A stretch of DNA of 64,000 nt, from assembly GCA_958298945.1 (NCBI GenBank), contig OY282606.1, forward strand, positions 52,155,920-52,219,919. Reading direction: 5' to 3'. Origin of the DNA: Atherix ibis. Taxonomy: Eukaryota > Arthropoda > Insecta > Diptera > Athericidae. Each line of letters opens with the position of its first letter. Within the stretch, counting starts at the first letter, position 1. This document shows, piece after piece, positions 22,066 to 34,044 of the stretch. Position numbers and translations under genes: made by a program. A model generated the notes under the pieces. That model did not search any database. It saw nothing but the letters and a program-made list of their open reading frames with translations, and was not told the DNA's origin.

Positions 22066-23140
22066 TTTCTCTCTTTTTAGGAAAGTTTTTTTTTTTCGAA
22101 ACGAAAAGAAAAACTTTGAGAATATTTTTAGAATTATTTTTCTTCACGTTTTTTTTCTTTTTTCCCTTGATTTTTTTTTAAATTTATTTCAAAAAATACT
22201 TATTTGAGAATAGGAAGCTGTAAATGATTATAAAATTAAAAAAGTTTAAGGGAATATTTAGATAAACATTTTGTATTTTAAACTCTCAAATGTAATCTTA
22301 TAAAAATTTATAGTTAATTATTCCCATGGTACAGCCCCCCCCCCCCTCACCAAAAATAGTCATTTCTCATTGTATTCAATTAAATTATATTTTATTTTTA
22401 TTTCTTTTTATTTTATTATCTTTGTAAAATATCTATAAAAAATAGTAATCAAATTATTTTCGCTTAAAGATAGAAAAATTGCAAAAAAAATTAATTTCAT
22501 TTAAAAAATGTCAGAATTTTTTTTTTAATGAATAATTTTTAACGATTTTTTCGATAGAAAATATTAAATTTCTTAAAAATAAAATTTCAATAGAGAAAAC
22601 TTAACATTTCCCTCAATATCCAGCTACCTTCCTCCTCCCCCTCACACCTCTCAAAATTTAAATACAATATACTAAGAACTTTGGAAAATTAAAATTAGTT
22701 ACCTTATTTAGTAATATCGTGGGATATACGCAACAGATTTGACACTGAATCTAGAGTGGACACGCAAAAAAAATATTTCGTTTTTACGACCAACCACCAA
22801 AAGTCATGAGTTGTCATAATTCTAGCTGTCATAATTCTTCAAACTTTACTTTTCAGTATGAATAATAATAAAAAATTATCGGAAAAAAAATATATTGATT
22901 CAAACTATAAAAAGATCTAATATATTCCAACAGGAATCAAATTTGAAATTGCATGTGTATTTTTCGTTAGAATTTCGATATTTTTATTAGAAATTATATA
23001 AAAGAAAATTAGAAAATATCAAGGAAAAAAAACAAAGTAAAAAGAAAAAAAAAATAATAGGCGCCTGAGAAATTTAAAAGAAAAAAACTATGAATAATTA
23101 AATAAAGACAAAAGCAAAATACGAAAAGAAAAAGTTTGTT
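22066..23140. other. AT-rich spacer with a 12-bp C run
   Basis: The poly-C run is at 22335-22346. TGTCATAATTCT is directly repeated near 22815-22845. Otherwise nothing was recognised. Confidence 0.5.
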
Positions 23141-23740
23141 CCTAAAATAATTGCGAATTTCTTCGGTTCAGCGGCTTAAGTCGCACCAAGGCGAAAAACA
23201 TACACATTCGAATACGGACAATCCCATACGCACACCACCCATCATCCAGTCCATATGCTAGATGTTCCGCTATACCGAAATCAGAACGAAGTGTGAAGAA
23301 AATCGAAACAGAATGGAACGATCTGTCAGAAAGGAACAAAAGGAAACAATTGAAATGCTTTAGAAAGGAACGATTGGAGGAGACAAAAGCAAACCAGTTG
23401 GAATTGGACTATTTCGCAATGGAGAATGAAATGAAAACGAAACGGAGAAGGTTGCGCTAAAATTTTGCTGTGCGCGTGTTCAGGCAAATTTTTTTGTTCG
23501 TATTGCAAAAAAACATTTACGGCAGTCCCAAACGGTGGTGTGCGGCGTATGATAGGAACGTTTTTCGTGTGGAACGTACGCACGCACGGCATTACCGGGA
23601 ATTGAAGCATTCAAATGGGACGAAATTAATTTCAGGCCTACTTTTACATCCTGCTCTCTCTACCATTATCTTTCCCATTCACACCTTCAGCACACATTTC
23701 AAACTCCTTCTCTTTTTTACTTCTGTCGTGTGACGAAGGT
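23141..23740. other. GC-balanced non-coding block
   Basis: It has less extreme composition than its neighbours and is purine-rich on the plus strand. Open frames on both strands (for example 23326-23610 minus and 23470-23733 plus) overlap and show no motif. It could be conserved regulatory or untranslated sequence. Confidence 0.35.
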
Positions 23741-26030
23741 GATTTGTCTCGTTTTTTTGTATCCTAGCCCAACGATGACGAAAATGTTATCTTGTCTTAC
23801 AAGCTCACTAATAAAATCGAAAAATCGTATGTGTGTATGTGCTCTCTACTATTCTTCAGTTTAACAGGGTCGTCGGTTGTCTCTGCGCACATTTGACAGA
23901 CCGAACAGGGAAATTTCTTAGATTCCAGAAAAAAAAAATGATAGAAAATGGAAACTTTCCAAATGGTGGCAATTTTGTGTAATCTTTTCGGTTTTTTTTC
24001 TTCTTTCTTTCTTTATTTTTTTACTAAAGTTATTTTTTCTTCATACTCGTATGTGTGTGTGTGTGTGTTTGTGTAGTTTTTTTTTCTTTTCTGTACGTTA
24101 TGTTTTTGTTAGTGGAATTTTTTCCATTGATTCATAAATAAATATTTTCTATTGTAGAACCACACCCCTCCGTACAGTGTTATGAGAGTGTCAGCTTCTT
24201 TTCTGTCTCTCATTAAATATTCGGCCATTTTTCTTTCCTTATGACTCTTTTTCTGCGTTAATGCTTTTTTTTGTGTGTTTTTTTTCTTCTATTGTTAATT
24301 TTTGTAGTTTATTAGAAAACAAAAATATTAAAAAAATGAAAATTGGAAAAAATTAAAAAAAAATGGCAAACAGTTGAAAATAGGAAATTTTCTGAGTGCA
24401 GTAATCTTTTTTTTGGTGAATTTTTTTCCATTTTAATCGAAAGAGAAGAAAAACAAATTTCAACTAACAATTATTTAACATGTATCCCTCTCTGTAACCT
24501 CTTTTGTCTTAAGTCTCCAAAAATATACAAACAGCATTAAAATAGGAGAGAAAATAAAATGTAAAGAAACTTGTTAGAAGAAAATTTCATTCAACGAGTA
24601 GAGATTCGGCAGGAATGGGAAAATGAGAAAATAGGTAAGGGAATCCAATTACGGAAAAATGGGAAAATTTGGCCCTTTGAAAATTGCCCCATCGTCTTGT
24701 TTTGCCATCCATTTTCGTTCCAGGTCAGTACGGTTTTGGTCTCGTTATCTTAAAGAGGATATCAACATTAGAGCGAATATTTTTTGGCCCCATCAATAAA
24801 ACGACGCAGAGAACAACGAAGAAGAAAATTTATTTGAATTGGACTTACGGGGTCCATTTACATTCAGCTTTTCATGCTCATTTTTGTTTTCGATTTGGAG
24901 TTTTTCCTTTACCCTCCCCCCCTTTCTACCTTCTTGTCATATACTCACTATTTTCTTTTTGATATTTCTGGGCAACACAACCAGCCCAAAAGGTGGTACT
25001 CATCAAATCGATTTTAACTGAGAGAATATCTTATCTCCTTTTTTCAAGGCTCTTTTCTACTTCTAGCCTTTTATACACCCTCATCGTTCCCTTCCCTCTT
25101 CCCCCAAATCATTACTTTTGATGAGAAAATTTATCCTATTTTCTGTTTGTCTATTTTCCATTTTAGTGGATCTATTTTCGTATTTTGCCATGTACAGTCA
25201 GAGTCGTATAATCGATTGCAGTTGTTTTTTTCCTCTTTTTTTGTTATTGCTATTTTCGTTAGGCGATTGAAAAAAGAAGATCGAGAGAGAGAGAGAGAGA
25301 GAAATCAGAAGAGAAAAGTGTCATTTGCTTCTCTTCGGTCTATTTAGGAATTTTTTTTACTCGCAATGAACTCATTTCGAATGGAAATGGAACCGTTTTT
25401 ATTTATTTTTTCCTGTAGTTAGAATTAAATTTCTTTTAATTCGAAAGTAGAAAGTAGAAAACTTTTTTTTTCTAATTTTATTCCTCCTTTTTTAAAAAGA
25501 TGCTCTTAAACTAATTCGATAGTTGCCGTTTTTTTTATATTAAATTTCCACCATGTTGAGCGGGTGGGGAGGGGGGTGGGGTTAGTTGTAGGTGGTAACG
25601 CGCTTCCAGGTTAATTTCTATATTTTTCTTTTTCTTAGCATTATCATAAGAATTATTTTAGGTTAGATTGAAAGTGACAGTAAATAATGGAATCCTTTTA
25701 AAAGGATTTCCAATGCATAACGATGGACTCTTCTCCTCTTGTTTGTTTGGAAATTTTTACGATTTTCTAGTTAAAGAATTTATTATAGTTAAACTAAGGA
25801 GCAACAAAAAAGAAAAAAAAACCGAATAAGATTACAATTTTTAACTTATTGTATTTTATCTTAAAAAATATTGATCAAAATGAATTTTTATATTTTTTCT
25901 TCTAAAACCACCATCGTAACCGTTTTAAGAGTGCATTTACAAAAAAAAACTTACGAAATTTACTCTTGTTTTTTTTGGAGGGGAGGGGGATGAGTTGGGG
26001 ATTGAGGTTTTAGAAAATAAATTCTTAAAA
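23741..26030. other. AT-rich spacer with microsatellites
   Basis: It contains a TG dinucleotide run of about eight units (24052-24068) and a GA run of ten units (25283-25302), plus G-rich stretches near 25560-25580 and 25975-26000. No gene was recognised. Confidence 0.55.
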
Positions 26031-26960
26031 AGAATTAATAGTATTTGCTATTTGGTATAATACCATCCCGTTTTGAGAAATGAAAATAGACGAAACTGGA
26101 ACGAAATAAGAGAATAAGAAAATGTGCCGTAAGGTCTGATCGAAATTGTATCCAATACGATATGATGGGATGCGATGTGACAATATCTATGATGGATGAA
26201 TGGAGAAGGCCTTGTCTGGATGGCTGGTGTTGCAAAGCAAAGCCATCTCATTACGATTTACCGTCGATAATGTTGATTAAGAATACGAAAGTATCCGTAA
26301 CAGACGGAAAACGATGGAATTGTAGAGAAAAGTAGAAGAGAAAATTACAAAGTTGACTGGATCTGGTTGATGGAGCAGTGGATGATTATGCGAATGCTAA
26401 GCAAGATGATGATGGCATAGTTGGGGGTAAGATAAGAAGATGGCAACCGAGAAGGTTGAAATGAAGATTGACGGTGATTACTAGACGAATACGGAATTCG
26501 AAGGTATAACAACTGCTACTGCTTTGCGAAAACTTGGAAGCTATCCATTTCGGCAAAGTGAGCAGAAGCGGTGCATGAGAGAAAGTTAAAATGTAGCGGA
26601 ACTGAATAAATGGGCACCCACTAAGTGTAAAAATGTGTAAGCAGAATGGAAACCAACCGTGTACGAGCGAAACGAGCATTCATTACATGCGATCCAATTG
26701 GGGCTCATCGCTCCTCTTATGGAAGAAACTTATTTCATGACCGAATTTTTGGCGTGCGATGATTAAATCATTTTTTTCTTACAGCATTCAATTTGCAATA
26801 AAATATTTTTACTGTGCATTAGCGTTGCGATACGGTTTGTTGGTTCGATGGTTCAGTTCGAGGTGGCGGATTACCAGAAAAATAGGCGAAAGCTTCGCGG
26901 CGTAATGCTCGGAGAAGAGGGAATAATGTAATGTCAATGCTGTTAGGTTGTTGGGTGCGT
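26031..26960. other. GC-balanced non-coding block
   Basis: It has mixed composition. Open frames of 65-97 codons exist on the minus strand without recognisable motifs. There is no repeat structure. Confidence 0.35.
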
Positions 26961-28142
26961 TGGTGGTTAACCTGAGGTGAAGGTGAATATAAAAACTTGT
27001 GACTATAAGACTCTGGCTACTCCAACATATGCGTTACGGTGTCACCGTTTGAATCTCAGCTTTATTCATGTGTCTGTAGGTAAAATGTTGACGTTTTGGG
27101 ATACGAGCACATTTAGCGAAACTGTATAAAAAAAACAACATTAACACCCCAACACCCGTCAACATGTGCACTACGACATTTTGTGGGTTCGTTTCTGATT
27201 GAAGTTATGCTCGTTCATCAGCAGATAAGTTTTTTGTGGGTGTTGCCGCTTTCCATAGGCCTGGCATATTTTCTGACAACATAAATTCATCGATTCCTTG
27301 TTCATCGTCTTGTCATTCCCGTTGGTGTATCGACTTTTTTTTTAGCTACCAATTTTTCTCTGATTTTAATTAATTTTATTTCATTTTTGGTTTTTGTTTC
27401 ATAGTAAATTCTATAATGTATAATGAATTTTAGATTTATATTATTTTTGTAGAAACTAATTTTTTGGTATTGTATAATTAAGTTTTGTCTTCCCAACTTC
27501 TCGTTGACTTTCTTGAAAATGTTTAAAAAAAATAGAAAAACAAATTTACTAAAAGAAATATATTTTTTAGATTTTAAATTCCTTTTTCGCCAATAACTAG
27601 AATTATTTTTAAATTAATTTTTATTTTTCTCTTAAGAAATTTATTGATTAAAAAATTTTATAAAATTTTATTCGTTATTATTTTATTTGATAGGAAAATG
27701 TGGAGGAAAACAGCTTCAATTTTAGATTTTGCAAGTTTTTTTTTTGGATTTAAATCGAATTTTTCTAATTATTTTCACATAACTTAATAATTTTTTTTTG
27801 CTTAATTAAAATATTTTTGTAATAATTCTTTTTTAAATAAATTGTTTTCTTAACATATTTTTCTTTTATATTTTACTGTATATTTAGAGATATTTTAAGA
27901 AAAAATCGTTTTATTTTATAGGCGATTTTTTCTCTAGTACTAATTGGCAAAAATTTTCGATAAACAGTCAAAAATATCCAGTCTATAATTTAAGACCTCA
28001 AAATAATGACATTTAATATTGTAGTTAACATTAAAATAATAGTAAATAAAAACATTAAAATCGTTTAAAACCTTATAATTAAATATCATTAATAGAAAAT
28101 TAACTTCAGCCCATAACCTAGAAATGTAAGAATTTTATTATA
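26961..28142. other. spacer before mariner B2
   Basis: The first 350 bp are moderately complex and the rest is AT-rich. Nothing was recognised. Confidence 0.5.
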
Positions 28143-28915
28143 CGAGGTCTGTTCAAAAAGTATAGCGAATTTTGAATTTCCGCGGGTTACGTATTTTTTT
28201 TGTGGCGTTATGTTGGTACTCATATCTCTCACTTATGCCGACAAGTTCGGCCATTTGTTTTGGAATCTGTACCAAATTTTGTATGAAAAATAAAATTAAT
28301 TGCGCGGACGCATTCCGAATGTTGACTGTGACATATAGTGAAGCTACCTGGACCGCAGCAATGTTTATCGGTGGTACAAAATGTTCTCAGATGGCCGAGA
28401 AGATGTGAACGACGGAAAGGTCGAATGTGAAGGTTTTGCTTACAGTTTTTTTCGATTGCAGGGGCGTAGTCTATCATAAGTTCTTGCCACAGGGTAGAAC
28501 GGTCAATAGGGAATATTACCTGCAAGTTATGCGGAAGTTGCGCTAAACAATCTGCCAGAAACGCCCGGATTTGTGGAAGAAGAAAAATTGGCTTTTGCTT
28601 GCGCGCAAATTTTTGGCCAAAAACAACACACTAATAATGCTGCAGCCACTGTATTCCTCAGATCTGGCCTTCTGTGACTTTTTCTTATTCCCGAAACTGA
28701 AGAGCCCTATGAAAGGACGACGCTACGCTACGATTGAGGAGATAAAGACGGCATCGAAGGCGGAGCTGAACAAGATCACAAAAAATGTTTTTTTGAAGTA
28801 CTTCGAGGATTGGAAAAAACGTTGGCACAAGTGTATAATATCTGGTGGGGATTACTTTGAAGGGGACATAATAGATATTCATGAATAAATAAATAATTTT
28901 TGCAAAAACAAAAAA
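28143..28915 (+). mobile_element. mariner family B copy B2, internally deleted
   Basis: The left end is CGAGGTCTGTTCAAAAAGTA at 28143, preceded by TA. The right TIR is lost: the sequence diverges after AATAATTTTTGCAAAAAC near 28910. A large deletion joins the HTH region directly to the catalytic domain at about 28418. Confidence 0.87.
28250..28888 (+). pseudogene. mariner B2 transposase pseudogene
   Basis: The N-terminal block (KNKINCADAFRMLTVTYSEA, then MFIGGTKCSQ in a shifted frame) is followed by an abrupt jump to SNVKVLLTVFFDCRGVV-type sequence. This omits the region with the first catalytic Asp. The distal frame from 28571 reads NWLLLARKFLAKNNTLIMLQ, lacking the HDNAPAH segment, then SSDLAFCDFFLFPKLKSPMK, RRYATIEEIKTASKAELNK and CIISGGDYFEGD to the stop at 28888. 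Two of three catalytic aspartates are therefore deleted. Confidence 0.88.
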
Positions 28916-30764
28916 TTTTCTTGGATTAAATTTTATATGAAAATTTTTATAATCAAAATTTAAAATTATTAATGATTTTTTGTAATATTATTAATTATTA
29001 TTTTTATAAGATATTGTAATTTTTGTTTTATTTTTTTTTTATAACCGTTTGTAATTGTCTAATACAAATTCAAACTAGATAAAATTAAATAGGTAAAAAT
29101 ATATATAAAAATAAGAATTTTTCTTTAAACATTACATATATTTTTTCGGAGTTTCAACTATTGAAGTTCTCTGTAATAAAATAGCAAATCATACTAAAAT
29201 TATGCTAGTCAAATGTATAGCGAAAAATAAGTTTAAAAAGTTTTGACAACATTAAAAGCTACTAAGGAAAAATCATGAATTTCTATTAAATACGTTTAAT
29301 TCAAATAAGTAACATTGGCTATGAAGAAAAAATAACTTTGAAATGAGTATTAAGTAATTTGAATATAGCAAAATCCCAAAAAATTGAATTAATTTAGAAA
29401 AATTCCCAAAAAAGCAAAATTTTCTTTCAATACAAAATGTATTTTTTTAAAACTAATTTTTTTGCTGCATAACAGCTCAAATCAAATGAGTGAACATTAA
29501 ATAATTTACAATAAGTTCAAATAGAAAAAAATACCCAAAGCAACTTATAAAAGTGCATAACCCAAAGTAACAGTAATTATAGTAAGTATCACCCCCTCTC
29601 CCTCTACACTCCAACATTTCTCATTCTGTTCAACAGTATCTTCTAGTAAAAAATATTTTCTCCTCTTCTCTCCATTTTAACTCTTTAAAATATTACATTA
29701 GAAAATAATGAAATAATAACCAACACAAAAAATAAACTAATAAAAATTTCTATTGCTCCCCGTCTCCTACTACCGTCCTTCAGTAAACAGAAAATTCCAA
29801 TAAAAATCATTTCGCTATTAAACACGTGCGCGCACGCAAATATATATAAAAAAATTATTCAAGTTCAAGTTCAAAATGCCAATAAAAAAAAAATCATTTA
29901 ACCGAACATACAGTGTCATAAAAATGAAAGGGAATTTAATAGCAAAAAGGGGAGCTGAAGAAAAAAATAAGAATAAATAAAAGAGAGAATGCAATAAAAT
30001 GTATGAATAGAGAAGAAGAAGAAAAAAAGCTATTAGAAATTAAAGAGAATAAAAAATAAATCTTAAATTATAAGCGTGACTAATAGCACGTAATTAAAGC
30101 GAGGGCGAAAGAGTGAGACGTATTGGGAATGTGATAAGAAAACAAAGGAAAAAATACCGTCATTTATTTATTGTATTATTTTTTGTTTTTATTAAAGAGA
30201 AATTCTATTACGTAATTAAATTGTCGTATAAATGCAGTAAAACATTGTTGGTAGCAATAATATTTATAATGCCTCCGCTCCCCTTTTTCTTTTGCCATTC
30301 TCTGGAATTCAAGATGATGGTTGTGATATATGCTAACATCTCCATTGAATGAAAAACCCTGGATACCAACCATAATGTCGGTCGCATTTAACCGCCGGTC
30401 TTACCCTTCTCTTTCCAACGAATGCGACCATGCACATACAAACGAGTTGATATGTTGTCGAACCAATAGAACGGTTTCTATTGCTTTTATTGTCGTCATA
30501 AAATTGAGAAGATATAGTTGAAGGGGAGTGCAGGTTGTGAAAGAGAGTAAATTAAAGAGAAAATTTTAGAAATTATTCATAATCTGAACAAAAATTTTGA
30601 TTGACTGCAAAATTGGACAGTTTTGAGAATATTTTTTACTTGTTTACAGTTGTTTAAGTGTTTCCTCTCTTTTCTTACCTATTTTCGCTTATTTTATTTT
30701 TCTTATTTGCAATTATTGCAAGAAAAGTTCTGCAAATTTTTTTTTATTTCTCTGAAAATACAAT
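28916..30764. other. AT-rich spacer
   Basis: No gene was recognised. It contains an alternating purine-pyrimidine palindrome listed separately at 29822-29849 and a purine-rich stretch near 29930-30030. Confidence 0.5.
29822..29849. promoter_or_regulatory. alternating purine-pyrimidine palindrome next to TATATATAAA
   Basis: CGTGCGCGCACG (29825-29836) is a perfect 12-bp palindrome inside a 17-nt strictly alternating tract that includes a CACGTG E-box. TATATATAAA follows a few bases downstream. It could be Z-DNA-prone or promoter-like. No transcript evidence is visible. Confidence 0.25.
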
Positions 30765-30799
30765 TTTATTGTAACAATCAGATTTACATAATATTTTAA

Positions 30800-31566
30800 A
30801 TTACAATTTAGTGCATCATGAAGTGGGAGTAAACAATCATTGGCGTTTCTCCAACTAACGGAAGTTAGATTCCTCTACAAAATCTCTAGGCTATTGTCTC
30901 TTAAGTTTCCGATGAGTGTTTCCGGGGAGGGCAGTACAAGACAATTCTCTTACAAGTGGATTATGATGATAGGGTAAACGAGGGTGAAATTTTTTATGGC
31001 GGGAAATGCACAAGTACTGAACAAAGGGAATATTCAAGGGGCATCAAAAAATTTACGGACGATTTTGGATTTTAAAGCGTGTGGACACGATAGGAATTGG
31101 AACGTTTCGTCGAACCCCAAAGTTCAATTCCATAAGTCCAAATAGGTTTTATAATTGTATTGTAGATTAGAAGTTTACTTTTTATTGTTCGTTTCGAGCG
31201 TTTATCAACTAGTCTAAGAAGTTGTAGGTAACGTCGGGTAGCTTCAACTCTTTGTAGTTTAGTATGTGGCTTCCATGTTAGCTTCTTATCCAGGTAAAGG
31301 CCCAAATAACGTGGGTAATCATGTTGCTATTAAGGTATAAAGGGGTAGGTTTTCCTTAACAAAGTGTGCAAGTAATGTGAGCAATCTTCTGTTCATTTTC
31401 CGTCACTCTCCATCTCTTAAACCAAGATTGACGATTGTGGATATGAAAATGTAAATTGTTGGAAGCTATGTCAGAATTTGTATGGGTAGCTAGTATGGCC
31501 GTATAGTCTGCATAAATAGCAATGATAGTATTAGGATCAAATGGAATATCATGAGTATAAATTATA
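30800..31566 (-). pseudogene. Jockey J2 ORF2, distal part (RT motif C to C-terminus)
   Basis: Continuing from the interrupted upstream half, the minus strand reads IYTHDIPFDPNTIIAIYADY, where the YADD box is mutated to YADY, then TAILATHTNSDIAS. The stretch 31305-31072 gives MGLYLDKKLTWKPHTKLQRV, YLQLLRLVDKRSKRTIKSKL and IKPIWTYGIELWGSTKRSNS. Further down, in other frames, come HHNPLVRELSCTALPGNTHR and PRDFVEES, matching J3. The YADY change alone would abolish polymerisation. Confidence 0.87.
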
Positions 31567-31645
31567 CCAGGTGTATAAGCTTAAATCCGCTGTTTTTTAG
31601 TCAAAAAAAAACAGATGTTTTTTTTCATAGAAACCAAAAACAAAT

Positions 31646-32670
31646 TTATTCAAAGTACTTGCCCTCGCTAGCTACACATTTTTTCCATCTCTCGGGCAAT
31701 TTGTGGATACCACGCCAAAAAAATTCCATCTCTTTCGAGGCAAACCACTTTCATGAAGCCATTTTCAGACGTCTTCGTAAGAATCGTAGTGCTGCTCAGC
31801 GAGCGTGTGGCCCATCGACGAAAACAGGTGGTAGTCGAAAGGGTCCAGGTCTGGTGAATAAGCGGAGTGGGGTAACACCTCCCAAGTAGTTTCGGACCAT
31901 TTTTGAAGTGTGCGATGGTGTGTTGTCGTGGAGGAAAATCAGCTTGTCATGTCTTTGTTGATAATTCGCCCTTTTTTCACTCAGAGCATGGTGCAATTTG
32001 ATCAGTTGTTGGTGGTAGCGATGGGCATTGACAGTTTCACTAGGTTTCAACATCTCATAGTAGACGATATCCTGCTGATCCCACCAAACGCACAGCATCG
32101 TCTTCCGTCCGAAGAGATTTGGTCTTGGAGAAAATGTTAATGGTTGGCCGGGATCAAACCACGATTTCTTGAGTTAAGGATTCTCGAAATATATCCACTT
32201 TTCATCGCCTGTCACAATCCGATGCAGAAACGACTTTCTTTTTTGTCTGGCGACCAAGATTTCGAATGTGTTTTGGTGTCACTCCATCTGCCTATTGTTT
32301 AATTCATGCGGCACCCATTTTCCGATCTTTTCAATATTCCCCATGGCACGCAGACGCATGACAATAGCTGGTTGAGTAACTCCCAATTGCACCGTGAGCA
32401 TTTTTTGCGATTGGGTATCGTCTTCGTCCAAAACAGCCTGCAGTTGATGGTCCTCAACCTTCTTAGGCCGATTTTTACGCTTCTTGTCCCACAAGTCAAA
32501 ATTGCCGTCTGTGAACCGACAAAACCAATCTCGGCACGTTCTTTCCAATAAGGACTGTCACCAAAGGCCTCCATAAGCATTCGATGCCATGCGTCAGCCG
32601 ATTTATTTAAATTGAAACAGAAAAGCAGAGCTTTCCGCATATGCTCTTTTTCTGGCACAAAACTAGGCAT
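31646..32670 (-). pseudogene. mariner A3 transposase pseudogene (all three Asp present)
   Basis: It starts with ATG at 32670 (MPSFVPEKEHMRKALLFCFN). A frameshift follows near GDSPYWKER. The correct frame resumes DWFCRFTDGNFDLWDKK, HQLQAVLDEDDTQSQKML, TVQLGVTQPAIVMRLRAMG and WVPHELNNRQME, then a stop. The first Asp is retained in VTGDEKWIYFE, the second in FLHDNTPSHTSKM. A 14-bp deletion after VRNYL shifts the frame, but the sequence still encodes SPDLDPFDYHLF with the third Asp. It ends SEGKYFE at 31646. This is the least decayed family A copy at the catalytic triad, though still dead. Confidence 0.92.
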
Positions 32671-32748
32671 GATTACCAAAGGAAAAATGTATGTTTTTGT
32701 ATGAAATTGCTGACAATGTGCACTGATTAATGTTGACAGATGTCAAAC

Positions 32749-33011
32749 TGCTGGCATTTTGATGATCTCTAGTTGATTTGACAAATAAAAAAACAAACCC
32801 ACCAATTTGGTAGTGGTAGTTTTATTGTCGTGAACAAATTTATTTAAAATTTCGGAGCACACTTTCACTTCGACATACAATCGTACATTAAAATTTTTCT
32901 CATTATTCTACAAACGAAAACTTTATTTTCTAATTACTGCCAACTTAGTTTTGTTTTGACTCTATATAATAACTGAAAAATAATTGCAAGTGAAATTAAT
33001 ACACCTCAACA
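32749..33011 (-). mobile_element. 263-bp solo LTR inserted in mariner A3
   Basis: The insert breaks the family A leader exactly and is flanked by a 5-bp direct repeat CAAAC (32744-32748 and 33012-33016). It begins TGCTGGCATT and ends CACCTCAACA, giving the TG...CA ends of a long terminal repeat. In the minus orientation it starts TGTTGAGG. It then has a TATA-like TTATATAGA near 32970 and an AATAAA near 32826-32821, in the order and spacing expected for promoter then polyadenylation signal. The absence of internal retrotransposon sequence indicates a solo LTR left by recombination. The 5-bp duplication fits Copia or BEL/Pao better than typical 4-bp gypsy; the family was not identified. Confidence 0.8.
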
Positions 33012-33108
33012 CAAACTCATAAAAAAGAGTATATCGTACGCATGGTAGGTTAATACGTTGACTCACACCATCTATTACCAAACAGCGGATTTAAGCTTAT
33101 ACTCCTGG

Positions 33109-34044
33109 TATATAAAATGGGACCAAGGAGACTGCCTTGTGGGACTCCGGCTAGAGTTGGATATATTTACGAGAATTCTGACTTACTGGCACCTAGAAAA
33201 TATCGTTGGGAGAGATATGAATTTATTATAAGTTGGTATGTTGAAGAAAGAAAATTTTTGAGTTTCCAGAGGAGTCCAGGATGCCACACACGATCAAAAG
33301 CTTAGGCGATATCTAAAAATACTTCTGGGCAATACTCTTTCCTCTCCAGAGAGGATGCAATATGATCAACAATATGATGGCATTGCTGGATAGTGGAGTG
33401 TTCAGATCGGAAGCCATACTGGAGATCAGGAATAATTTTTTCATTAACTAGGACTGAGTAGAATCTTTTTAATAGGAGCTTTTCAAATATCTTACCAAGA
33501 ATTTATAGTGATTGAAGGAATGCTAATAAGGTAATCGAGGATATCAGGTCGTTTTGAAATAGATGTTGGCCAGTATGTCGGATTTGGAGGGGAAGTTATT
33601 TGATATGATGTATGGGATAGAGCTTCTTGGAGAATCTTTTCTCGAGTGTTAGCAACGCAGGAACCCCATTGAGGGTTTTTAGAATTGTAATCACCACCCG
33701 CAAGGAACGAGGCTCCAATTGAGTATAAGAAGGATAAAAAGTTGGAACTAGTTGTGGTTTTATTGAGAGGACAATATACGTACGCTACATTAAAATTAAA
33801 TAAGGGATTCGTTTAATGGAATTTCTTATAAGGACAGCTGTTCCACCATGCGCCGTATTGTCAGGTTGATCAGTACTGTTTGTATCGTAATCTCGTGTCG
33901 TAAAGTATAAACTAGATGTAAAGTGCATCCCAGTTAATAGAGCAATAATTAATGCGTCTGTCATGTAGGAGAATGCCCAGTTCTTGTCGTTGGGGGTTCA
34001 ATCCATTTGCGTCTGTTTAATTTTTGTTTTTTAGAGCGTTTGTC
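33109..34044 (-). pseudogene. Jockey J2 ORF2, proximal part (endonuclease and RT start)
   Basis: The minus strand from about 34020 reads DANGLNPQRQELGILLHDRR (the canonical start of a Jockey AP-endonuclease domain), then PDNTAHGGTAVLIRNSIK, GASFLAGGDYNSKNPQWGS (endonuclease Asp/Asn block) and PNPTYWPTSISKRPDILDYL. After a deletion comes LGKIFEKLLLKRFYS, then VNEKIIPDLQYGFRSEHSTI, ERKEYCPEVFLDIA, AFDRVWHPGLLWKLK and LAGVPQGSLLGPILY. There the reading is cut by mariner A3. Domain order endonuclease-RT, all on the minus strand, confirms a Jockey-clade element; frameshifts are frequent. Confidence 0.85.

Larger units (their letters stand above)
31567..33108 (-). mobile_element. Mos1-like mariner A3, complete ends, carrying a solo LTR
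   Basis: The left TIR is CCAGGTGTATAAGCTTAAAT at 31567. The right TIR (AAACAGCGGATTTAAGC, then TTATACTCCTGG) ends at 33108. TA flanks both sides. The element is 1542 bp because a 263-bp LTR-like insertion plus a 5-bp duplication sits in its 5' leader. Without these it is about 1274 bp, normal for this family. Confidence 0.95.
30765..34044 (-). mobile_element. Jockey-type LINE J2, split by mariner A3
   Basis: This minus-strand LINE has its 3' end at about 30765 (poly-A-signal-like CAATTTTATTGTAACA on plus) and its ORF2 start near 34020. Mariner A3 (31567-33108) interrupts it between the GPILY and IYTHDI codons; flanking TA copies are at 31565-31566 and 33109-33110. A further deletion joins the endonuclease domain straight to the RT domain near 33500. 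Confidence 0.87.

Noticed and set aside
21786..22181. 131-codon frame with Cys run and hydrophobic tail
   Set aside because: The Cys run comes from TTG/TGT triplets and the tail from poly-T; no domain is recognised, so it is kept only as part of the GC-balanced block.
25283..25302. GAGA-factor promoter array
   Set aside because: It is a plain GA microsatellite with no other promoter signal nearby.
32749..33011. SINE or MITE insertion
   Set aside because: The TG...CA ends with a 5-bp duplication, a TATA-like box and AATAAA in the right order fit a solo LTR better; no B box or long TIR is present.
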